From assembly GCA_936440205.1 (NCBI GenBank), contig OW387150.1, positions 38,250,295 to 38,314,294 of the forward strand: a stretch of 64,000 nucleotides of DNA. The letters run 5' to 3'. Position numbers and translations under genes: made by a program. Below are positions 11,060 through 22,899 of the stretch, piece by piece; positions within the stretch are counted from its first letter, which is position 1, and each line of letters begins with the position of its first letter. The notes beneath the pieces are model-generated. The model did no database searches. It had not been told where the DNA came from and saw nothing but the letters and a program-made list of their open reading frames with translations. This DNA comes from Lepidonotus clava (lineage: Eukaryota > Annelida > Polychaeta > Phyllodocida > Polynoidae).

Positions 11060-11491
11060 TACATTAGAAAGCCCTCCTTGTAAGGCTCTCAACAAAAAAA
11101 TCAGGGTAAATTACATTTTTTGTCTATTTTTTGAGTTCGGTCGGCCAATTTTCCAAACCTTTGCCTGATCCACACAAAAACGGGGCTGAGCATTCCCTCA
11201 ATGATCCTTGTTCCTAGCTTAGGCGGGTCATAGCAACGTGTATGCCAACTTTCATGTCTCTGCCTTTATTATTTCTATAAATCAGGTTCATCTGACTATG
11301 TTGATGCAGTGTCCGGAAAAGGCCTTGTTGAACGCTGGTCATTTCCTATAGACAGGGGCTCAGGGCAAATAGGATTTTTGGAGGAAAGACTGATGCTATG
11401 AAGGTAAAACTGCACAGTATTCTCAGAAATAGGTGTGGGAAGTGGAAATAGAGGTTTTTATAGGCTTATGAGGCAGTCATGTGCCCTTTGT
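11060..11491. other. Spacer between the two 0.9-kb direct repeats
   Basis: About 430 bp with no open frame or recognised element. It may be part of a 1.34-kb duplicated unit whose second copy is truncated. Confidence 0.4.
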
Positions 11492-12398
11492 AGGTCTCAC
11501 AGAACTAAATGTGGCGCCATCTGTAGTGTCATATACCTTTCTGTCCCGAGGTGAAGGGGATGCCAGTCTCTGAGTGGCTGATAATGGGATAAGATAAATG
11601 ATAATGCAGAATTAGAATTCACATGATACCCCCTACTATTTCTGAGTTATTTAATAAAAAAAGATCCATGATATGGGGTGTTTGGTAAATGTCAGTGGGG
11701 TTTTAAAATGGGCGCTGTGCTCCATGAATTTGGTCGCTGCAAAACTGCTAAAATGAGGGTAGGTCAACATCTGGGACTGTTGCGAAAAATTTTCACGGTC
11801 AACCTACCCTCAAATTTTGATATTTTGTCTCCCAAAGAGGTCTCTATAGGTTACTGAGTGACTTTAAGGTGTTGCAATGTTTGGGATATTTTTTTTCTTC
11901 AAGATATGCTATATTAAACCATACAGGAAAACATTTGGTTCCGTGAGACCTGTAGTTTGTGCAGCCAAGGTGGCTAAAATGAATTTGGGCTTCCAAAATT
12001 GCCTTTTTTTGGGTTGGTTTATAGACAATTGCTGACCCTTGTTATGTTTTTTTCATATCATAACTTTTTTGTTGGTCTTAAGCAGAAATTTAGGTTTTGG
12101 GGTTAAAAATACGGACTTTAGCGATAGGTGACGTCTGAAAAATATCGAAATCCCTCAATTTCCCTATTTGGTCCTAAAATGTCAATCAGGGCATAATTCT
12201 CATCTCATTTGGCTGATTTCAAGTCATCTGAGTCCTGGGTATTGTGTCTTGGGGCTCGCTTGAGTTTGAAAATCGGTCAATTTTGGTGTAGCGCGACAAG
12301 CTGAAAATGGCCGAATGGAGCTGAAAGTTTAAAAAAATAGTTGCATTCACTTCAAAGTGTCTGTACAAGGTCTCTACATTAGCAGCAACTATAATATG
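11492..12398. repeat. 0.9-kb direct repeat, copy 2, containing a TIR element
   Basis: Second copy of 10152-11059. The embedded inverted termini are at 11493-11512 and 11931-11950. The high identity between copies suggests a recent duplication. Both copies carry the same minus-strand open frame (10880-11095, 12219-12419), which reflects the duplication and not selection. Confidence 0.75.
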
Positions 12399-12957
12399 AC
12401 ATGTGGGCAGGGGATCCAATGAGTGATCTGATCTATAGACACATTTTGTCTGTGCAATATATCAATTTCTAATTATAAAATTATTTTGTACTCATATTCA
12501 AGCATCATATCTACTGTATAAGACGAAAATTTTACAAAATTAAAATTTCACTGGCCCCTCTCTTTAAGGGACCTCTTACTATAGTGTGAGTTCATGTATA
12601 CTGGTCCTCATATTATGTAATCCGTGATGGTGGGGCTGTGATGCTGCACATGTTTTAGGTTTCTTCATATAACTGTTTTGATATCCATCAAATCAACAAA
12701 ACAAGTAAAATGTGGTTAGAAAATAATGCATAATTATTGCTAGTTATTTTTTTCTTAATAATTTAATTTTGTATGAATTTTTGGAAGTTTCTGTATCTCC
12801 CTTGAGGGTGACACAAGACTGATTATCATCCAGGTTTGATATGGCATGCATTAAACTCTTAACTACTAAACCATTATCACCCTAAGGTTTGATAAGTATT
12901 TATATCTATTAGAAAAGGAAACCAAGAAAACACTGAACACATGGGTAGTAAAATAAC
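12399..12957. other. No gene seen
   Basis: AT-rich sequence between the direct repeat and the probable gene 2 polyadenylation signal. Confidence 0.35.
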
Positions 12958-12958
12958 T

Positions 12959-12964
12959 TTTATT
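12959..12964 (-). terminator. Candidate polyadenylation signal for gene 2
   Basis: AATAAA on the minus strand (plus TTTATT) about 3.1 kb beyond the gene 2 stop. It is the nearest one seen with a UTR-like setting. If used, the 3' UTR would contain the 14.1-15.5 kb minisatellite. Confidence 0.25.
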
Positions 12965-14085
12965 TCCATGTACACTCCTCATGTAGCGGCAGCCCGGTCG
13001 GGGCAGGTCTAGGACAGAACACGATAGCCCCCTTCATGACCTTACCAGCTGTAGCAACTTACCTGTAGCAACTTACCTAATTCTACATTCTGTAAAACAC
13101 TTTTATAGTTGATAGAAATCAATAATCGAAGTAAACAAGAGTCTTTAACACCTAACCAACTTATGGTGGTTCACATTTTAGCACTAAGTGAATGTACATA
13201 TTTCTATTGTACACACACATTCAGAATGAGTAAATCAAATTAAAATGGCTTTATATAAAGAATCTTTTGATACATTTGTCTCATTATTGTTGTGGAAAAC
13301 CTTGCAGTCCATCTTTGCACCCATTTAACTTATTCAGTTGCCCGTGCATTGTCATTATGATACGCATATACAACAGAATCTACAGCAAGCTTTAAATCAA
13401 GCATACAACAGAATCTAGAGCATGCTTTGAAATAAAGAGGTATGTGTTTGGAGATGAGGTCCTATCATGTTGTGGCATATCCTTATACACCTTATCAGAA
13501 TTTGTATAATGTTATTCTAATATTGCAGCAAATTAATCTCTTGGTTCTGGTGAGAGCAGTTTTGTGTCTCTTTGGTACTTTCCAATGTCTGTGTGAAGTT
13601 CTGTTGAGGTTTGGGTCTCAACCTCACCTATAGAGGCTTTGTCAAACCCTGATCAGTTGGGCAGAGTGACATAAGTTTGCTTTGTCTGTATCCTATGTAT
13701 AATGATAATGTTATATTCTTTTTTATGAAATCTGAACACAACCAAACAAGTAATATTTACATGACATCGTGAGGGACAGACCAACTTTAGGTTAGTCGCC
13801 GAACATCATGTTTTGTGCTGCTTATCTTATGCTGGTAAATATTTCAAGGTTGTGGCTCACTATGACATTGTGAGAAATGCAAAGTCCAATATTACAAAAT
13901 TGAAAAGAAGAGAAAGAAACCAAAGAACAACCAAAAGCACACGTATACATACAAGTTGATTCGCAGCCATACAAGAAGTGTCATACTTTCACACCAATGT
14001 TTGTCACTGATGCCCATTTTAGACAAGCAACCTGCTCAGCTGGTACCTGTATAATCCTGAGTAACTGGATAAGTAGTCATAGCCC
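12965..14085 (-). other. Distal part of the possible gene 2 3' UTR
   Basis: AT-rich and without coding signal. It contains a short direct repeat, CTGTAGCAACTTAC, twice at 13049-13077. Confidence 0.25.
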
Positions 14086-15525
14086 AACCTATCATAACTA
14101 TAACATAAAGCCTTACATTCATAGCCTGATACTCTACACTCATAGCCTGACACCCTACCATCATGGCCCGACACCCTAACCTCATACCCCAACACCCTAC
14201 ACTCATAGCACGACACCCTACACTCATAGCCTGATACATACACTCATAGGCCAACACCCTACATTCATAGCCACACACCCTAAACTAATAGCCACATATG
14301 TTACACTCATAACCTGACCCCCTAAATTCATAGCCTCACATCCTACACTCATAGCCTCACACCCTACACTCATAACCTCACACCCTACACTCATAGCCAT
14401 ACATCCTACACTTATAGCCCCACACTCACACCGCGGCACCCTACACTCACAGCCTGACTCCCTACACTCATAGCGCGACACCCTAACCTCATAGCCCAAC
14501 ACCCTACACTCATAGCTCCATACCCTACACTCATAGCTCCACACCCTACACTCATAGCCTCACACCCTACACTCATAGCCTCACCCCAAACACTCATAGT
14601 CTTACACCTACACTCATAGCTAGACACCCTAAACTCATAGCCATACACCCTACACTCATAGCCCCACACCCTACAATCATAGCCCCACACTCTACACTCA
14701 TAGCCCCACACCTACACTCATAGCCCCACACCCTACACTCATATCCTCACACCCTATGCTCATAGCCAGACAACCTATGCTCATAACCTGACACCCTATG
14801 CTCATAGCCCGACAACCTATGCTCATAACCTGACACCCTATGCTCATAGTTCCACACCCTACACTCATAGCCCCACACCCTACAATCATAGCCCCCACAC
14901 CCTACACTCATAGCACCCCACTTTACACTCATGGCCCCACACCCTACACTCATAGCCTCACACCCTATGCTCATAGCCCGACAACCTATGCTCATAACCT
15001 GACACCCTATGCTCATAGTTCCACACCCTACACTCATAGCCTCACACCCTACACCCATCGCCTGACACACTATACTCATAGCCTAACCCCCTACATCCAT
15101 AGCCTGACACCCTATACCAATAGCCCAACACCCTACACTCATAGCCCAACACCCTACACTCATAAACCCACATCACACACTCACAGCCCAACACCCTATA
15201 CTTATAGCCTGACATCCTACACTCATAGCTAGACACCCTGCACTCATAGCCTCACACCCTACACTCATAGCCTGACACCCTACACCCATAACCTGACACC
15301 CTACACTCAAAGCTTGACCCCATTCACTCATAGCCCAACACCCTGCACTCATAGCCCGACACCATACACTCATAGCCTGACACCATACACTCACTGCCCG
15401 ACAGCCTACACTCATAGCCCGACAGCCTACACCCATAGCCTGACACCTTAGAGCTATAGCTTGACAACCTACAATCATAGCTTCACACCCTACATTCATA
15501 GCCTCACACACTGTTTTCAAAGACT
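14086..15525. repeat. About 20-21-bp minisatellite, 1.4 kb
   Basis: About 70 units of ACACCCTACACTCATAGCC with two or three variable bases. A local higher-order duplication recurs: the AACCTATGCTCATA variants near 14755-14850 reappear at 14965-15025. Open frames on both strands (for example 14412-14711 minus) are repeat artefacts. A sparse, decayed continuation is seen at 15830-15985. Confidence 0.9.
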
Positions 15526-15554
15526 GACAACAATTAGATTCCATCCCTTCATAT

Positions 15555-15835
15555 ATTGCATGCCCAGTTTGTATACTTTAGTCTACTTCTATGTGAAACA
15601 CAGTCTCAGATTCACAACCCCCTCTAGCTGTCTGTATTACCTCATACTACCTGGAGAGGGCATCACCACCTCCTGTAACTCCCTGAGTCCCATCAAGATG
15701 GCGCCTCCTTCAGGTAGACAAAGGAATCTCCAGCATTCATAGTGGGTTCATAGTAACACTAGATGTACCTTTCCCTATAGTTGTAGCCTTCCTTTATCTT
15801 CCCACAAATGTTGGGCTATGCTATATTCAGTACAC
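15555..15835. repeat. Direct repeat flanking gene 2 exon 2, downstream copy
   Basis: Similar along ~260 bp to 16690-16935 inside the gene 2 intron. Shared landmarks are TACTTTAGTCTA, GTAACTCCCTGAGTCCC, TGGCGCCTCC and TCTCCAGCATT. The two copies bracket the last coding exon of gene 2. Confidence 0.65.
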
Positions 15836-16113
15836 ATTCATAGTCTCATGCCTGGTACTCACAGCCTAAATCCCACAATCATTTAGCCAAATCCCCATAC
15901 TCAAAGCCTAATTCCCTAGATTCATAGCCTAATGCCCCATACTCATGGCCTAAAACCCAACAATCATAGCCTAATGCCCTGGGTGCAGCAGCTTTCAGTA
16001 TGCTTCAGAAAACCGAGAAATCAGATAATATGGTATCCTTGCTATGATTGCTCTTTTACTCATCTGAAAGGGGCATCAGTGATAACACTCATTCACACTG
16101 AGTTCAGGGTTCA

Positions 16114-16475
16114 TCATAAGAGCGACTCCTCCATTTTGTTCACGATATACTCCTCCCCCTCTATGTCAACTGTCACATGTCTTTCAGTGGAGAAGGGCTC
16201 CCCCCTCTGCTCCCCCTCCCCCTCCCCCTCTTCTTCCTCCTCCTCATCATCTTCATCCTCATCGTCCTCTGCTGGCTCCAGCTCCTCATCAAGGTCACCA
16301 TCCCTTGGGCCTTCATCAGGGTCAAGGTCATCTGAGTCGCGACCGTCTGTTCCGTCATCAAAACTGTCGTCGGTAGCGTCACAACAGCCACAGCAGTCAA
16401 AGCGGTTACAGAAGCGAACCACAGCAATGATGGCCAGTAACAGCAGCACGAACACCACTATGACAATGATGGCCA
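16114..16475 (-). CDS. Gene 2, exon 2: membrane helix, Cys cluster and acidic tail
   Basis: A minus-strand open frame encodes VAIIVIVVFVLLLLAIIAVV (one membrane helix), then RFCNRFDCCGCC, whose Cys cluster could be palmitoylated. A tail of about 85 residues follows, dominated by Asp and Glu (an uninterrupted EEEEEE run, then GEGEGE). It ends VTVDIEGEEYIVNKMEESLL and a stop at 16114. The likely acceptor is AATGGAAG|TG at 16476, phase 1, which joins exon 1 (18254-18287) to give a 131-aa protein. Alternatively an in-frame ATG at 16482 could start a 122-aa form (MEVAII...), which has an in-frame stop 12 nt upstream. The C-terminus is not low complexity, which argues for a real protein. Family not recognised. 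Confidence 0.6.
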
Positions 16476-16689
16476 CTTCCATTGGGCAGAAGGGTCAGGT
16501 TGCCAACCCCAAGGTCGGCCTGCGACCCCAAGGTCAACTGATAACTGAGTACCTGTCTGCAGGTTTACTATAGAGATAAAGATTCCGGCTGATACCCAGG
16601 GACACCACTGGTCACCGCGGTATCATGGCTGGTCTCTGTGATAAGAACATCCAATACAACAACTATTGAATTTCACCTCACACCCATAG

Positions 16690-16935
16690 TGTGCCCAGCA
16701 TCTATGTACTTTAGTCTAATCCATGTGAGATCACATACAGCCTCACTACTCCAGTAACTCCCTGAGTCCCCTCCAGGTGGCGCCTCCGTCAGTTAAAGAA
16801 AGGCCTCTCCAGCATTAAGAAGAGAATGCTGTATGATACATGTTGACAGAGTAAAACTAGATATACCTTTTCATAAGGTTATAGTAGACAAATGTAGCTT
16901 TCACTCATGTGGAGCTATGTTATATTTAGTGAATA
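16690..16935. repeat. Direct repeat flanking gene 2 exon 2, intronic copy
   Basis: Diverged partner of 15555-15835, in the same orientation. Confidence 0.65.
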
Positions 16936-17070
16936 AGTCTTCCTTCCTGCAGATGTGAGACCTCCTCTCCTTACAACCATTAGAGCTGCTACTGTGAACA
17001 GTATTTCATTCAATAGCATAAAATAGTCACATTAATAATAATCACATTGCTCAATATCCATGTTTTGAGG

Positions 17071-17523
17071 TCAGGTGTGAGCTGGTTCCTGTGATCAGCT
17101 CGCTGGTTGTGTCAGGTGTGAGCTGGTTCCTGTGATCAGCTCGTTGATTGTGTCAGGTGTGAGCTGGTTCCTGTGATCAGCCCGCTGGTTGTGTCAGGTG
17201 TGAGCTGGTTCCTGTGATCAGCTCGCTGGTTGTGTCAGGTGGGAGCTGGTTCCTGTGATCAGCTCGCTGGTTGTGTCAGGTGTGAGCTGGTTCCTGTGAT
17301 CAGCTCGCTGGTGGTGTCAGGTGTGAGCTGGTTCCTGTGATCAGCTCGCTGGTTGTGTCAGGTGGGAGCTGGTTCCTGTGATCAGATCGCTGGTTGTGTC
17401 AGGTGTGAGCTGGTTCCTGTGATCAGATCACTGGTTGTGTCAGGTGTGAGCTGGTTCCTGTGATCAGCTTGCTGGTCATGTCAGATGTGTGCTGGTTCCT
17501 GTGATCAGCTCGCTGGTACGGTC
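17071..17523. repeat. 41-bp minisatellite, about 11 copies
   Basis: Units contain GTCAGGTGTGAGCTGGTTCC and TGTGATCAGCTCGCTGGT. They are highly homogeneous apart from single-base variants such as GTGGGAGC and CAGATC. The array lies within the gene 2 intron. Confidence 0.92.
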
Positions 17524-18253
17524 AATTGCAGTCAGTTAGTAGGAGGCTGGTTGTAATTATTCTTAAACCAACTTGTGTGATATTTTGCTGTGTTGAAGTC
17601 CACCGTCCTCTTGATCATTATTGCCAACCTGTAGAAGAACAAGAAAAATTGTTATATGTTATTCCAAATCTACTTCATAGACTTCGTTATTAGACTGTGA
17701 GCTGTAACATGACCGACTTCACATATAGAAATGACTATGGTGGCACGAGTGATTGCCCATACTGCCATGTTGCCACAGTTTTATTTGATCAGCTGGCCCA
17801 CATGAAAACCAATTATGAAAACATCATGGTGATATTCACACAAAAACACCAATAACTGTTTTAGTGGGTGCTTTTCATTTGAGCCTTATGTATTTTTATG
17901 CTTCAACATTAAGTGAGAGAACAATTTATTCATTTAAAGAATCAATAATTCACGTAATATCATACCAATTATTATAAAAAAAGTCTATATCTAATCATAA
18001 TTGTTTATGGGTGAAATTGTCAATTGATTTTATTTAATTACCTTTAGTGACTTAAAGTACATAAAAACAAAACATGTAATTCCTGACCATTTGAAGGTTA
18101 ACAAACTTTGCTGTACTAATCATAGCCGTACTAACTATACGCGGGGCTTTGCAAACCTGCCTATATTGGGGACGGACATATCATTTAGGTAAGGTCTGGG
18201 TAAATAATACAGGGATTATCGATCGACAAAACTAATTATTGTAGACTATGTAC

Positions 18254-18287
18254 CTTCATTGGGCAGAGCGGTCACACACAGGGACAT
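18254..18287 (-). CDS. Gene 2, exon 1: short N-terminus
   Basis: Minus-strand ATG at 18287 followed by MSLCVTALPNE and the donor GAAG|GTACAT in phase 1. Joined to exon 2 it reads ALPNEVAII, leading straight into the membrane helix, so the N-terminal segment outside the helix is about 11 residues with no signal peptide (type III-like). A TATAAA lies 40 nt upstream, which makes this a plausible first exon with a very short 5' UTR; the Kozak context is weak. Alternatively an upstream exon (19336-19371, MPRSRPTLHELG with donor GGG|GTAAGT, phase 0) could splice to AAA TCA ATG here via the acceptor GGGAG at about 18294. Confidence 0.42.
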
Positions 18288-18326
18288 TGATTTCTCCCTG
18301 GGTGGTGATTAGAGTGTATTGACTGG

Positions 18327-18332
18327 TTTATA
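18327..18332 (-). promoter_or_regulatory. TATA box of gene 2
   Basis: TATAAA on the minus strand, 40 nt upstream of the proposed gene 2 ATG. Transcription would start about 15 nt before that ATG. Confidence 0.4.
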
Positions 18333-18702
18333 GCCCACTGAGGTGGCACAGCACTGATTAATTAGGGCCTAGCCCAGGGTTAGGGGTTCAGAGGGGTGGG
18401 GGCAGAGGTGTTCAATAGGGGGCATTAACGTTACAACACAATCCCTGCTAAGTCCTATCAACTCATCAATATATGTAGTCAACTATCCTTCCAAAAGGAA
18501 CCTACTATAATTTATGTTCACCACCCTCTTGAACCTGTGGGTTTTTCTCAACTTCATAACTGGTTGTTGTTTATAGGTAAGTGTTTTTTTCTAACAGTCA
18601 TAATAATAATCACTATTAGAAAATAGAAAATAGAAAATGAAATGAAATATAAAGATAAAATAATATCACTATTAGAAAAAAGAAGAAGAAAAAGAATAGA
18701 AT

Positions 18703-18749
18703 AAAATATAAAATGCAATTCCATATTATGGAACTGCATTTTATATTTT
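18703..18749. repeat. 47-bp near-perfect palindrome
   Basis: AAAATATAAAATGCA on the left and TGCATTTTATATTTT on the right, continuing inward to the centre (TTCCATATTATGGAA) with a single mismatch. The surrounding 18590-18700 is an A-rich simple-sequence stretch. Confidence 0.8.
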
Positions 18750-19435
18750 CCTGTCTTTTCAATAAGAACATGCTATAATTCATATTCTAAAGACTGCTAC
18801 AATGTTTCATGGTAGTTGTGCATAAATGAAAATGGATTAAGTCAAGTTTTTTTTCTACTTCTCAACCCATCAACTCCGAATGTTTGGCCACCCTCTTGCA
18901 CCTGTGGATTCTTTTAAACTTCATAACTAATGCCTGTTTTATTTAATAGGAAAGTGATTTAGTATAATAGTGATATGGAATTACATTTTTCTAAAAGTTC
19001 TAGTCTCATGCGCATTTTAATGAAAAGACAAGTATGGTGATGGTCAATCAATTTATAGCAAATTAACAATGTGTGTGTATTATACCTACACTAACCTGCC
19101 CCAAACAATCTGAAATATTCCACTATCATCCAGGCGACTATGCCAAGTGTCAGAATTGTATTGGACCTTAACTTGTTGAGTATTACTACCACAGCCTAGG
19201 TTGTCACAGCCCTTAAGAGGTGTAGGGGCATCAAAGGCTCAAGGTAAACCAGGAATCATGGCCCCCTGCCCTAGGAGACCTGATTTAATCAGTGCGGGTT
19301 GATTTAACCCTGTGGATATAACACAATCCACTTACCCCGAGCTCGTGGAGGGTGGGGCGGGATCGAGGCATCGTGGGCAAAGTGTCCCTTTATGGGGGCT
19401 GGTGTCCCTTAATGATATAAAGCCTCCTATAGCAC
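18750..19435. other. Intergenic; possible alternative first exon of gene 2 at 19336-19371
   Basis: Mostly AT-rich. On the minus strand 19371-19336 reads MPRSRPTLHELG and ends at a consensus donor (GGG|GTAAGTGG). Nothing else of note. Confidence 0.25.
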
Positions 19436-19439
19436 CCCG

Positions 19440-20345
19440 CGACCAATGACCCGTCCTGTTAGACCATCCCATGCCACGACCAGTAACTCTAAATTGTCCC
19501 ATTTCACAACCAACCCAGCCAAACCATCCCATGTCCCAACCAGCTCTGTCAAATCATCCAATGTGATGACAAGCCCTGTTGACAAGGCCCTTGTTCCAAC
19601 CAGCTCTGTTAAACTATCTTACGTTGCGACTTGCCCCGTTCAACCATCCTACGTCATGATCAGCCCCGTTAAACCATCCCATGCCATGACCAGTAACGCT
19701 AAATCGTCCCATGTTGCCACCAGCCATCTTAAACCAGACCATGTCAGGGCAATCCCTGTTAAACCATCCCATGTCATGAACAGCCCCGTTTAAACCATCC
19801 CATGTCATGACCAGTCCCCTCATACCATCTCATGTCATGACCAGCCCCTTTAAACCATTCCATAACATAAACAATCCCATCAAACTATCCCTTGTCATGA
19901 CCAGCCATCTTAAACCATCCCATGTCTTGACTAGCCCTGTCAAACCATCCCATGTTGCAACCAGCCCCGCTAAACCATCCCAATTCAGTCCCGTTAAATC
20001 AGCACATGTCACAATGAGCCCTGTTAAATCATCCCATGTCATGACCAGTCCTGTTAAACTATCCCATGTTGTGACCAGCTCCATTAAACCATCCCATGTC
20101 ATGAACAGCCTCGTTAAACCATCCCATGTCATGTCCAGCCCCATTAAACCATCCCATGTCCATGGCCCGTTAAACCATCCCATGTTGCGATCTGCCCCAT
20201 TAGAATATATCAAGTTATGACCATTCCCGTTAAACCATCCCATGTCATGACTAGCACCGACAAACCATCCCACATCACAATCAATTCCGTTAAACCATCC
20301 CATGTCATGACCAGTCCCATTAAACCATCCCATGTCGCGACACAC
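19440..20345. repeat. About 28-bp minisatellite, 0.9 kb
   Basis: Units CCGTTAAACCATCCCATGTC plus ATGACCAG, about 30 copies with frequent C/T variants. Open frames on both strands (19446-19793, 19830-20396) come from the repeat. Confidence 0.9.
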
Positions 20346-22253
20346 AGCTGGGACTGCATACCAACCAGCCCCACCCCTCTCTGTAAACAGCTTCATACAG
20401 CGGGGATATTGGCCTGGGACTTCATGCTCAGCAGGCTCCAGCAGCCTGGTTTATAGGGGACGGCCCTGCTATCAATCTCACACCTCCCTGCAGTTAGGGG
20501 GCTCACAAAATACTGCAGCTAATATGGATGTCATGAAGATAAACACATGTACACCAAAGTTTAACCAGCAGTGATGACTTTTCCTCAATTCTGCTGTTCA
20601 GGGAATTGAACCCTAATACTGGTTTTTGCTGCCATGAAAGAGAAACCATACTAAGCTTGGCAGCTGGGGCACAGGATGGGGTCATGGTGAACACCTCTGA
20701 AATAATTATCAACCAGTCTACCCACTTAGTGCCTTCAATTGTACGATCAGCAGGGGATACTTAATTATATAAGGCATATTTTTCACAGGGAGCCCCAAAG
20801 GGAACTCCCACCTCAGATCCCTAGGGGGAGTAATTAATGCTTTGTCTTACTTTGGACTGATCCCTGCAACTTTATACAATATATCTATTGATGTCATCTT
20901 AATAAAATAGTGTAAAATATGCAGAACAGAAACATTTAGAAATCTATACTTTGGTATAAAGTTATTATAGTTTGCATCTTGTTAACAAATAATTTATGAA
21001 ATCATGTATTTAATGAGTCATCATTTTTGGGAAGTCCCTTGTTATATTTATTTAGTATTGTAGCTATTGGTGGGGACTCCCTCACTCAGTCATGTCTGTA
21101 GTCATTTGATTCTCTTTGTTTTTGATGACCGGTTACACAATGTCAGGTTCCGCAGTTTAAGGTTATTGTCCTCCAATTGTAGTTAGAATCAAGCAGTATG
21201 AGAAGCTAGAATTAGGTTACATAACTACTGTCTGAGCCAACCAATGTCTGCGCCAACCAACCCTCACCCCTTCACGCTAGGACCTCCCGTACAACTGTCA
21301 TCTGCAGGTGGGCAGTTCTACGTTGTTGTGTGATTTGTCACTCAGTAGGAGACGCAGCATGACATTCCTTGCATGGAACTAATGGCAGCCATTTCCTAAA
21401 CTGCACCCCCAGCTGTGTGTGACAGAAAAGTGGTGGTGGTCAGGCTTCGTAGCCCATACAGCTTACATTTGGAAGGAAGGGTGAGGTAGTTGCAATAGGT
21501 TGGCATGCTTTTAGTGCATGGTTATGGGGTCAAGGGACGACGGTCGTTCATATATGACTGAAACCATGTAGCTATTTTTTTCGGCATATATTACTGTTTT
21601 TATGTTCATTCTGTTCAATCTATTTGGTTTGAACCATAGAAAAAAATGATATATAAAGGGACTGAATTCAAAACCTATAGCTGTTTCTAGTCAAATGGGG
21701 GATTCAAAATGCCCAAAATATTTTGAATTATCAGAAAAGAGAATGATACCGAAATAACACTTTTCGAATCAAATGGATTCTCCAATGTTTATCTGATACT
21801 TTGCCAATCTCCTCATTGACCAAACCTTTCACCAAGGCAAAGTGCTGCCAGTACCCTGGGAATGAGAAGTGCCAAGAATGTAATGATTTCTGACTATTTT
21901 TTCACACTGTTGTATTGGTACACTGCCTGTGTTGAGCATTTTGATGCTTTTCCTCTATTCAAATTGATGGCACTCCTCAGTGGTAAAATGGCACAATCAG
22001 CATGAGGGGGATTTGCATCTCAGTGAGATGTTTATCTATATTGACTGCTATCAGTAAGAGTAAATCCCTCTTTATCCCTGTAAATCTCTAGATCTATAGG
22101 TTTTGGAGAAACATTATGTGAATAGCACAGTAAAGAGTGAGGCACAAGTCAGAGAAGTGATTTAGTCTGTGCCACTGAAAGCTCACAATGCGGGTCATGT
22201 AGTTCCCAATGGTATGAAGTTTCTCGGAACAAATAGCATTGGATACTTCCTAG
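20346..22253. other. Intergenic with a possible SINE fragment
   Basis: At 20575-20760 the minus strand has a B-box-like GGGTTCAATTCCC (~20589-20601) and a GATCAGCAG motif shared with SINE family 1, suggesting a decayed relative. The rest is AT-rich with no supported gene. Confidence 0.3.
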
Positions 22254-22339
22254 ATCAGTATGTCCGAAATATCTAAATAAACTACTAATTGTATACTGAT
22301 TTCTACTGCCAGCTCATTAAATATTTCAGACATACTGAT
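22254..22339. repeat. Hairpin: 24-25-bp inverted repeat with ~37-nt loop
   Basis: ATCAGTATGTCCGAAATATC at the left arm is inverted as AATATTTCAGACATACTGAT at the right arm, with two or three mismatches. It could be a very short MITE or a hairpin transcript. Confidence 0.6.
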
Positions 22340-22899
22340 TGACCACTGCTCAGCTACTCTATTTCCACTTGTTTCCACTGATTTAACACTGAAATACTAC
22401 TGCAAGCTGACACTGATTCTCCACTCAATAGCCACTGACTTTATACTGCCTTTTGTTCAGGGATAACTCATTTCTTTTCATCTCTTAGACAGTGAAACCA
22501 AGAGACAGCAGAAAGAAGCACACTTACAGGGGGAGGGACTGAGGGAGCCTCAGTTTTTTGGTATTGTAGAATTCTCTTTGTATTGTGTCTTAAATCTAAT
22601 ACATTGAAAACATTATAGCCTACCACGGAAACACTGAAATGACATATGTAGGTTTAGTTTTGTCAAAGTTCTGAGTTCTGCTATTGGAATAGAGTGCTCT
22701 AACAGCTAATGTTTCCTGGTAAGTGGACCCTTTCTTATCGACGAGCGCTTCACCTTATCGGGGTGGTCCATCGCCCGTTCCCAACTATTCATGACCAGGT
22801 CCTCTATATTCATCACAGTTTTAATCCCTGATCCCAGTTATCAGTCCACATCTCAGCGTGCCTCATCAGCTCTAATGGCAGAGTGGGGGTAGGACCTTA

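Larger units (their letters stand above)
16476..18253 (-). other. Gene 2 intron with a junction-like duplication at its 3' end
   Basis: A 1778-nt intron from the donor GAAG|GTACAT to the acceptor GGAAG|TG. Its last ~21 nt (GACCCTTCTGCCCAATGGAAG) nearly copy the end of exon 1 (GACCGCTCTGCCCAATGAAG). It also holds the upstream copy of a 260-bp direct repeat (16690-16935) and a 41-bp minisatellite. The rest is AT-rich and unremarkable. Confidence 0.5.

Noticed and set aside
10152-12398. Possible pair of long terminal repeats
   Set aside because: Direct repeats only 430 bp apart, without TG...CA ends, primer-binding site, polypurine tract or any coding remnant; a local duplication explains them better.
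15932-16573. 213-codon plus-strand Ser-rich frame
   Set aside because: Antisense shadow of the acidic tail of gene 2; the Ser run is the complement of Glu/Asp codons.
22254-22339. Possible miRNA precursor
   Set aside because: The stem is adequate but the ~37-nt loop is long and nothing supports expression.
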